DNA from: Streptomyces roseochromogenus subsp. oscitans DS 12.976
GTDB taxonomy: Bacteria; Actinomycetota; Actinomycetes; Streptomycetales; Streptomycetaceae
Direction of reading: 5' to 3'
Assembly: GCF_000497445.1 (NCBI RefSeq)
Contig: NZ_CM002285.1
Coordinates: 3,741,111 to 3,798,089, forward strand
Length of the DNA stretch: 56,979 nt
The position numbers and the translations under genes are program-made. The notes under the pieces were generated by a model. The model did not search any database and was not told where the DNA came from. It saw nothing but the letters and a program-made list of their open reading frames with translations. This document shows, in pieces, positions 51,672 through 56,979 of the stretch (its first letter is position 1; each line of letters opens with the position of its first letter).

Positions 51672-53249
51672 TCAGCCGGCAGTGGTCTCCATGGCACTGG
51701 CCTCCGAGGCGGCGGTCTCCACGGCGGCGGTCTCCACGGCGGTGGCCTGCGGAGCAGCGGTCGACGAGGCCGTCGCGGGCGTCTCCGAGGCGGGAGCCTC
51801 GGCAGAGGCTCCTGAGCCGGTCGCGAGTGTCCGCCCGTCCGCCGCGGCGAGCCTGGCGGTGTTCCGCCGGGCCGGGATCACCAGGGCAGCGACCGCGGCG
51901 AGGGCGACCACCGCCGAGCCGGTGACCAGGGCGGGCCGCAGGCCGTCCACGAAGCTCTGCGCGCTCTCGTACCCGCCCTGCGCGGAGAAGATCGACGACA
52001 TCACCGCGATACCGAGCGCACCGCCCACCTCGCGCAGCGCGTTGTTGGCGCCGGAGGCGATGCCCTGCTCCTGCGGACGGACGCTGGACATGACCAGGTT
52101 GGCGGCCGGCGCGAAGTACAGGGCCATGCCGACCCCGCTGACGATCAGGGCGGGCAGCTGGGCGGCGTAGGAGGCGTCCGCGGTGGCCACGACGGCCATG
52201 TAGCCGAGACCGACGGCCTGCAGCAACAGGCCCACGGCGACGACCGGCCGGCCGCCGATGCGGTCGGAGAGGATCCCGGCCACCGGCGCGACGAGCATCG
52301 GCATGCCCGTCCAGGGCAGCATCCTCAGACCCGCCTCGGTGGGCGAGTAGCCGAGCACGCCCTGCATGTACTGGCTGAGCAGGAAGATCGAGCCGAACAT
52401 GCCGACGAACATCAGCAGGCTGGCCGCATTGATCCCGGAAAAGGCGCGGGACCGGAACAGCCGCATGGGCAGCATGGGGTTCTTGTTGTGGATGCCGTGG
52501 TGCACGAAACCCGCGAGCAGCGCGGCTCCCGCGAACAGCGCGGTGAGCACCACGGCGTCGGTCCAGCCGTCGGCGGGCCCGCGGACCAGGCCGTACACGA
52601 TCCCGAAGAGCCCGCCGCTGGCGAGCAGGGTGCCGGGGACGTCGAGCGGGGCTCCGGTGCCGTGGGACTCGGCGAGGCGCAGACGGGCGAGCGGCAGCGT
52701 GATCAGGCCGAGCGGAACGTTCAGCCAGAAGATCCAGTGCCAGGAGACGTGCTCGGTGAGGCTGCCGCCGATGAGCGGTCCGGAGGCGACAGCGAGCCCG
52801 TTGACGGCGCCCCAGATGCCGTACACGGTCCCGCGTTTGGCGGCGGGTACGGCCGCGGTCAGCAAGGTGAGCGTGAGCGGCATCATCACGGCCGCGCCGA
52901 CGCCCTGGACCGCGCGGGCGGCGATCAGGGAGCCGATGCCGGGCGCCATGGCCGCGGCGGCGGAGGCGCCGGTGAAGACGGCGAGTCCGGCCATGAAGAG
53001 CCTGCGGCGCCCGAAGCGATCGCCGAGCGCGGCGCCGAACATCAGCAGGACGGCGAAGGTGAGCGTGTAGGCGCTCACGGTCCACTCGAGGTCGTCCAGC
53101 GCACCGCCGAGATCCTTGCGGATGGAGGGCAGGGCCGTGGTGACGACGAGGTTGTCGAGGGCCGCCATGAATCCGGCGACGCTGGTGATGACGAGGGCCC
53201 AGGCGGCGCTTCCGCGCCGTGCGCTGCCCCGCGCTGTCCGATCCGACAT
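51672..53249 (-). CDS. MFS drug exporter, EmrB/QacA (DHA2) family
   Basis: The protein is 525 residues from ATG 53249 with GGGGGAG upstream. It has about 14 predicted membrane spans. Family motifs seen: LDNLVVTTALPSI near residue 30 (motif D1), LGDRFGRRRLFM (motif A) and GPLIGGSLTEHVSWHWIFWLN (motif C region). The last 60 residues are a cytosolic Ala/Thr/Glu-rich tail. It should export hydrophobic drugs by proton antiport. A perfect dyad identical in design to the one at the neighbouring TetR gene lies before the start, so that TetR probably represses it. Confidence 0.95.
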   Translation of the reverse strand: MSDRTARGSARRGSAAWALVITSVAGFMAALDNLVVTTALPSIRKDLGGALDDLEWTVSAYTLTFAVLLMFGAALGDRFGRRRLFMAGLAVFTGASAAAAMAPGIGSLIAARAVQGVGAAVMMPLTLTLLTAAVPAAKRGTVYGIWGAVNGLAVASGPLIGGSLTEHVSWHWIFWLNVPLGLITLPLARLRLAESHGTGAPLDVPGTLLASGGLFGIVYGLVRGPADGWTDAVVLTALFAGAALLAGFVHHGIHNKNPMLPMRLFRSRAFSGINAASLLMFVGMFGSIFLLSQYMQGVLGYSPTEAGLRMLPWTGMPMLVAPVAGILSDRIGGRPVVAVGLLLQAVGLGYMAVVATADASYAAQLPALIVSGVGMALYFAPAANLVMSSVRPQEQGIASGANNALREVGGALGIAVMSSIFSAQGGYESAQSFVDGLRPALVTGSAVVALAAVAALVIPARRNTARLAAADGRTLATGSGASAEAPASETPATASSTAAPQATAVETAAVETAASEASAMETTAG

Positions 53250-53271
53250 CTCTCCCCCAGAGAGCATTCGC

Positions 53272-53295
53272 TAGTTAGTTATTGATAACTAACTT
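53272..53295. promoter_or_regulatory. TetR operator at the MFS gene
   Basis: On the minus strand this is AAGTTAGT-TATCAATA-ACTAACTA, an AT-rich 24-bp dyad 22 bp before the exporter start. It shares arms and the central TCAAT with the site at 53924-53947. Confidence 0.85.
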
Positions 53296-53346
53296 TTTCG
53301 GGCGTGAAATCAGGCATTGAAGAGGCGGGGACACCGCCTCGATGCG

Positions 53347-53916
53347 CTACTTCTCCAGCCGCCCGGTGATCCGGGCCGACGGGTACATTCCCTGCCAGAC
53401 CCGGTGTTCAGGCGGAAACCCCATGGCAGCAAGGGTGTTGATGAGCATTCCGTACGCCAGGAAGGTCGTCGTCTCGCCGTCGTCGGCTCCCAGCGGCAGG
53501 TGAACCGTGTCCCAGAGCCTCATCCAGGCGGCCCGTACGGCCTCACCGAACTCGTGGCCACCCTCCGCCTCGGCCGCCGCGACCGTGATGTACGTCTGCA
53601 TCTGCATCTGGAGCTTCTCGGGCTGCTCCGTGATCAGCCGCACATAGGCATTCGCCATGGCGTGCAGGGCCTCCTCGCCCTCCAGGGCCTCGGCCGCCTC
53701 CTCGAGGACCTGGCAGGTGTCCTCCACGCACCGCAGCGACGCCGCGGCGAAGATCGCCTTCTTGCCCGCGAAGAGCCGGAAGAGGTACGGCTGCGAGACG
53801 CCCACGCGGGTCGCGATCGCTTCCGTGGACGTGCCATAGAAGCCCTTCTGCGCGAACTCCTCGATCGCCGCACGAATGACGCTCTCGCGCCGCTCCTCTG
53901 CGCTCATCCTGACCAT
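53347..53916 (-). CDS. TetR-family regulator of the adjacent exporter
   Basis: The protein is 189 residues from ATG 53916 (MVRMSAEERRES). An in-frame ATG at 53937 lies inside the operator and is less likely. The helix-turn-helix reads ESVIRAAIEEFAQKGFYGTS, then EAIATRVGVSQPYLFRLFAGKKAIF. The remainder is a ligand-binding domain of usual size. Copies of one 24-bp dyad lie before this gene and before the MFS gene, so it should repress both and respond to an exporter substrate. Confidence 0.94.
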   Translation of the reverse strand: MVRMSAEERRESVIRAAIEEFAQKGFYGTSTEAIATRVGVSQPYLFRLFAGKKAIFAAASLRCVEDTCQVLEEAAEALEGEEALHAMANAYVRLITEQPEKLQMQMQTYITVAAAEAEGGHEFGEAVRAAWMRLWDTVHLPLGADDGETTTFLAYGMLINTLAAMGFPPEHRVWQGMYPSARITGRLEK

Positions 53917-53923
53917 GGATCGT

Positions 53924-53947
53924 AAGTTAGTACTCAATCACTAACTT
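53924..53947. promoter_or_regulatory. Autoregulatory TetR operator
   Basis: AAGTTAGT-ACTCAATC-ACTAACTT has perfect 8-bp arms and an 8-bp spacer, 8 bp upstream of the TetR start. It is the second copy of the dyad found before the MFS gene. Confidence 0.85.
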
Positions 53948-53988
53948 GGCAAGGCCTCCGGCTACAGGGGGCGCCCCCATCATGCATG

Positions 53989-54020
53989 TAAGGGGCGCCC
54001 CACCGGGAGGACGCCCCTTA
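53989..54020 (-). terminator. Terminator downstream of the dehydratase pair
   Basis: TAAGGGGCG (53989-53997) pairs with CGCCCCTTA (54012-54020) with extra inner GC pairs, 23 bp after the HadB-like stop. Confidence 0.75.
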
Positions 54021-54042
54021 CCTCAGCACTGCGCGCAAGCCG

Positions 54043-54471
54043 TCAGGCCAGTCGTACGACCGCCCGGGACATGCCCAGCACCTTCTGGCCGTCGCTGGTC
54101 GCCGTCAGGTCCACGCGTACGGCGTTGTCGTCGAGCTTGGCCGCGACCTTGCCGCTGACCTCGATCAGGGCGCCCTGGTCGTCGTTCGGCACGACGACGG
54201 GCTTGGTGAAGCGGACGCCGTACTCCACGACCGCGCCCGGGTCCCCGGTCCAGTCGGTGACCACACGGATCGCCTCGGCCATGGTGAACATGCCGTGTGC
54301 GATGACATCCGGCAGGCCCACCTCCTTGGCGAACTTCTCGTTCCAGTGGATCGGATTGAAGTCCCCGGAGGCACCCGCGTAGCGCACGAGCGTGGCACGG
54401 GTCACGGGGAAGGTCTGCGCCGGCAGTTCGGTGCCGACCTCGACGTCGTCGTACGCGATCTTCGCCGCCAT
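54043..54471 (-). CDS. MaoC-like (R)-3-hydroxyacyl dehydratase subunit, HadB-like
   Basis: The protein is 142 residues. It is a single hot-dog domain with the catalytic hydratase motif ASGDFNPIHWNEKFAKEVG, containing the Asp and His of the R-hydratase family, and the following GLPDVIAHGMFTMA. It should dehydrate (R)-3-hydroxyacyl thioesters together with the HadA-like partner 7 bp upstream. The pair and its position after rpmG match mycobacterial hadA-hadB, so a role in fatty-acid elongation is plausible but inferred. Confidence 0.92.
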   Translation of the reverse strand: MAAKIAYDDVEVGTELPAQTFPVTRATLVRYAGASGDFNPIHWNEKFAKEVGLPDVIAHGMFTMAEAIRVVTDWTGDPGAVVEYGVRFTKPVVVPNDDQGALIEVSGKVAAKLDDNAVRVDLTATSDGQKVLGMSRAVVRLA

Positions 54472-54478
54472 CAGGTCC

Positions 54479-54931
54479 TCACGCCTCCTCGGCCGCGCGG
54501 GCCACGAGCTTGGTCCAGGCGGTCACGACATGCTCGCCCGCCTCGTCGTGCACCTCACCGCGGATGTCCAGGATGTCGTTGCCCGCGAGGGACTTGATCC
54601 CCTCGATGGCGGAGGTGACCGTGAGCCGGTCGCCGGCGCGCACCGGGCGGCTGTAGGCGAACTTCTGGTCGCCGTGCACCACGCGGCTGTAGTCGAGGCC
54701 GAGTTGAGGGTCCTCGATGACCAGTCCCGCGGCCCGGAAAGTGATCGAGAACACGAAGGTCGGCGGGGCGATCACATCAGGATGGCCGAACGCCTTCGCG
54801 GCCTCGGGATCCGTGTACACCGGGTTGGTCTCGCCCACCGCCTCGGCGAATTCACGGATCTTCTCCCGGCCCACCTCATAGGGCGCGGTGGGCGGGTAGG
54901 TCCGTCCTACGAAGGACTGGTCGAGCGCCAT
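54479..54931 (-). CDS. MaoC-like dehydratase subunit, HadA-like (FAS1-like dehydratase domain)
   Basis: The protein is 150 residues from ATG 54931 with AGGAGGTG upstream. It is a hot-dog domain of the FAS1-dehydratase type: YEVGREKIREFAEAVGETNP, VIAPPTFVFSI and GLDYSRVVHGDQKF. It lacks the D-x-N-P-I-H catalytic motif of its partner, so it is probably the substrate-binding, structural half of a heterodimer, as HadA is in mycobacteria. It is coupled to the HadB-like gene. Confidence 0.92.
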   Translation of the reverse strand: MALDQSFVGRTYPPTAPYEVGREKIREFAEAVGETNPVYTDPEAAKAFGHPDVIAPPTFVFSITFRAAGLVIEDPQLGLDYSRVVHGDQKFAYSRPVRAGDRLTVTSAIEGIKSLAGNDILDIRGEVHDEAGEHVVTAWTKLVARAAEEA

Positions 54932-55061
54932 GGCCCGGCACCTCCTGATCTTTACTGTGCTGGCCCCAAATTAGCCGGATCCCGGCCGGGAATTGCGCGA
55001 GGGACGGGTGGCCGACCAGCGGGTGAGCCGGTGACCGCCCAGCGGGCGAGCCGGTGAAACG

Positions 55062-55099
55062 ACGCGAGGCCGTCCCCCCGGAAGGGGACGGCCTCGCGT
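55062..55099 (-). terminator. Terminator downstream of rpmG
   Basis: A perfect 16-bp stem (55062-55077 with 55084-55099) with a 6-base loop lies 10 bp beyond the rpmG stop. Confidence 0.9.
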
Positions 55100-55109
55100 A
55101 TGAGCCTGT

Positions 55110-55274
55110 TTATCGCGTCTCGCGGTGCGCGGTGTGCGCGTTGCAACGCGGGCAGTGCTTCTTCATCTCAAGACGGTCCGGGTTGTTACGCCGGTTCTTC
55201 TTGGTGATGTAGTTCCGCTCCTTGCACTCCACGCAGGCCAGCGTGATCTTCGGGCGGACGTCGGTGGCAGCCAC
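55110..55274 (-). CDS. rpmG: 50S ribosomal protein L33
   Basis: The protein is 54 residues from GTG 55274, with AGGAG 8 bases upstream. The sequence begins [20 protein letters not shown] and ends in [14 protein letters not shown]. Both Cys pairs (CVEC and CPRC) are present, so this is the zinc-binding form of L33. It lies just downstream of two tRNA genes, as in mycobacteria. Confidence 0.97.
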   Translation of the reverse strand: MAATDVRPKITLACVECKERNYITKKNRRNNPDRLEMKKHCPRCNAHTAHRETR

Positions 55275-55364
55275 GTGAGTGCTCCTAAGACGAACGGATT
55301 GACTGGTTTAACGCAAGAAAGAGTAGCCGATCGAAGGACCGACCCCGCAATCGGCTACTGTCAG

Positions 55365-55437
55365 TAGCGGTGACCGGACTTGAACCGGTGACACAGCGAT
55401 TATGAGCCGCTTGCTCTACCGACTGAGCTACACCGCT
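55365..55437 (-). tRNA. tRNA-Met (anticodon CAT, elongator)
   Basis: These 73 bases form a cloverleaf with acceptor AGCGGTG/CACCGCT, anticodon loop CTCATAA, TpsiC GGTTCAAGTCC and discriminator A. The fully paired first base of the acceptor fits elongator rather than initiator tRNA. Confidence 0.95.
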
Positions 55438-55483
55438 GCGATGCGATCGGGCCCCGCCTTTCGACGGGAACCTCTCACACCAG

Positions 55484-55556
55484 AGCCCCAAAACGGAATC
55501 GAACCGTTGACCTTCTCCTTACCATGGAGACGCTCTGCCGACTGAGCTATTGGGGC
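55484..55556 (-). tRNA. tRNA-Thr (anticodon GGT)
   Basis: These 73 bases form a cloverleaf with acceptor starting GCCCCAA, anticodon stem TCTCC/GGAGA around loop ATGGTAA (GGT), and TpsiC GGTTCGATTCC. It is the first gene of the tRNA-Thr, tRNA-Met, rpmG order. Confidence 0.95.
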
Positions 55557-55827
55557 GAGCGATGAAGACATTACACGGTCCGCCGCCGTTCACCCAAATC
55601 CGTATCCGGCCGCCCACCGCACCTCCCATCCCGGCCCGCGCAACGGCCTCATGAGCCGCAACGGCGGCCGGCCGACGGCCGCGGGAGAGGGGGCCGGGCC
55701 GGTCAGGGAGCGGGGCGTGCGCGTCGCTCGCCGGGCGCCGAACTCGAGCACGTGGTGCGAGGGGCGGGCACGCGCGGGGGCGTCGTCGCGGAGTGGCACA
55801 GCATCGCGCTCTCGGCAGCGGAGCGGG

Positions 55828-55983
55828 CACGCGCGCGGTGGCGTCGTCGGGAGGGGCGACGCCCACGCGCGCGGTGGCGTCGCCGAGGCGAGCCGGAGCG
55901 ACTCGGGTGCGCGTCGGGAAAGTGGGCCGGAGCGACTCGGGTGCGCGTCGTGGAAGCGGCCGGAGCGACTCGGGTGGGCGTCG
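55828..55983. repeat. Degenerate 33-36-bp direct repeats in a gene-free region
   Basis: CACGCGCGCGGTGGCGTCG occurs at 55828-55846 and 55864-55882. CCGGAGCGACTCGGGTGCGCGTCG occurs at 55893-55916 and 55927-55950, and with one change at 55960-55983. These lie in the 624-bp gap 55557-56180, where frames are open on both strands only because of GC content. I see no gene there. Confidence 0.85.
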
Positions 55984-56180
55984 CCGAGGCGGGTTGGGGC
56001 CACGCGGGTGGGCGACAGATGTACCGCCAAGGGCGGACCACACCGGTACGACTATTGCGCTCCTGCGCGCCCCGCGCGGCTCGCCACCCTAGGCTCGACT
56101 CACTCTGCGTGATCTTCGGGCGCCCGCGCCTCCCTGACGCGAGGGCCCGCCCGAGCCCCCGGCACCGACCCTGGAGCGCG

Positions 56181-56979
56181 ATGCCCGACAGCCAGCCGCA
56201 ACCCCACCCGCCGTCGAACTCCTCGGGATCCTCGGGCCAGTCCGCCCCGGCCACCCTGCTGTTGTGCGGGGCGCGGCTCACCGACGGCCGGACCGTGGAC
56301 GTACGGCTGGGAGGCGGACGCATCGAGGCGGTGGGCACGGCGGGCAGTCTGGCCCCGGGCCCGGCCCGGTCGGGCGCCACGCGCGTGGACCTGAGCGGCT
56401 ACCTGCTCCTGCCGGCTCCCGCCGAACCGCACGCCCACGGCGACACCGCGCTGTCCGCCGAACACCCCGGCCCGGTGTCGTACGCCCCGGAGGACGTGCA
56501 GCGCCGGGCGACGGAGGCGGCCCTGCTGCAGCTCGGGCACGGCGCGACAGCGGTACGCGCGCACGTGCGCGTGGGCGACGTCCAGGGGCTCGGCGCGCTG
56601 GGCGCCGTCCTGCACGCCCGGCGCTCGCTGCGGGGGGCTCTCGGAGCTGACGACGGTGGCGATGCCGCGGCTGCTGACCGGCGCGGCCGGGGCCGACGGG
56701 CTGGCCATGCTGCGCGACGCGCTCAAGATGGGCGCCTCCGTGGTGGGCGGCTGCCCCGACCTGGACCCCGATCCCACGGGTTACGTCGAGACCGTCCTGG
56801 ATGTGGCCTCCGAACACGGCTGCCCGGTGGACCTGCACACGGACGCCTCCGACCCGGCCCGGTTGTCCCGGCTCGCGGCCATGGCGGGCGGCTTGCGCCC
56901 CGGCGTGACGATCGGGCCGTGCGCCGGTATCACGCGCCTGCCCGCCGAGGCCGCGTCACGCGCCGTGGACCAGCTCGCG
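56181..56979 (+). CDS. Amidohydrolase family protein, with apparent frameshift, 3' end beyond the window
   Basis: The protein starts at ATG 56181 with GGAG upstream. The N-terminal beta part (TLLLCGARLTDGRTVDVRLG) and the metal-binding His pair (PAEPHAHGDTAL) match cytosine-deaminase-like amidohydrolases. The homologous frame runs to about 56631, then resumes one base later (LSELTTVAMPRLLTGAAGAD onward, with HTDASD as a further metal-site segment). The switch falls at a run of six G (56632-56637); five G would keep one frame. Either the gene is inactivated or the run is a sequencing error. The substrate is unknown. Confidence 0.8.
   Translation, partial: MPDSQPQPHPPSNSSGSSGQSAPATLLLCGARLTDGRTVDVRLGGGRIEAVGTAGSLAPGPARSGATRVDLSGYLLLPAPAEPHAHGDTALSAEHPGPVSYAPEDVQRRATEAALLQLGHGATAVRAHVRVGDVQGLGALGAVLHARRSLRGALGADDGGDAAAADRRGRGRRAGHAARRAQDGRLRGGRLPRPGPRSHGLRRDRPGCGLRTRLPGGPAHGRLRPGPVVPARGHGGRLAPRRDDRAVRRYHAPARRGRVTRRGPAR

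Overview
The window is high-GC actinobacterial DNA, almost certainly Streptomyces. Proteins of the str operon, rpoBC, nusG/secE and murB regions closely resemble those I know from Streptomyces coelicolor, and GTG/TTG starts and start-stop overlaps are common. Identifications come from reading translations and motifs; nothing was searched.

Layout. (1) About 1-26.9 kb is a nonribosomal peptide biosynthetic cluster, cut by the left edge. Three translationally coupled NRPS genes run on the minus strand: C-A-T-TE, then A-T-C-A-T-E, then C-A-T-C-A(nMT)-T-C-A continuing off the window. Specificity codes read from the A domains give Gly for the TE module, Thr for the first module of the second protein, and Phe for the module with the inserted N-methyltransferase. 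Divergent to them is a tightly coupled plus-strand operon of cytochrome P450, KAS III, ACP and an FMN-dependent hydroxymandelate-oxidase-like enzyme. A second KAS III and a large ATP-binding LuxR (LAL) regulator follow on the minus strand. (2) About 27.2-45.5 kb is the core gene-expression block, all on the minus strand: trnTrp-secE-nusG-rplK-rplA-(lipoprotein)-rplJ-rplL-rpoB-rpoC-rpsL-rpsG-fusA-tuf, with readable promoters, terminators and an L10 leader with an attenuator. (3) About 45.7-57 kb is mixed metabolism: an aspartate aminotransferase, an adenosine-deaminase-like enzyme, a TetR with a divergent NAD(P)-binding protein, murB, a small DUF3291-like protein, a TetR/MFS exporter pair with shared 24-bp operators, a MaoC/HadAB-like dehydratase pair, rpmG, tRNA-Met, tRNA-Thr, and an amidohydrolase with an apparent frameshift at the right edge.

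How it fits together. The cluster should make a peptide containing Thr, a D-residue, N-methyl-Phe and a final Gly released by a thioesterase. The P450/KAS III/ACP/oxidase set probably supplies or modifies an acyl or unusual amino-acid building block, and the LAL protein probably activates the cluster. The thioesterase module is encoded first, so gene order does not follow assembly order. The cluster sits directly downstream of tuf, next to the most conserved part of the chromosome. Beyond that point the order tRNA-Thr, tRNA-Met, rpmG, hadAB-like, tRNA-Trp, secE, nusG and onwards matches the mycobacterial arrangement, with regulated accessory pairs inserted between hadB and tRNA-Trp.
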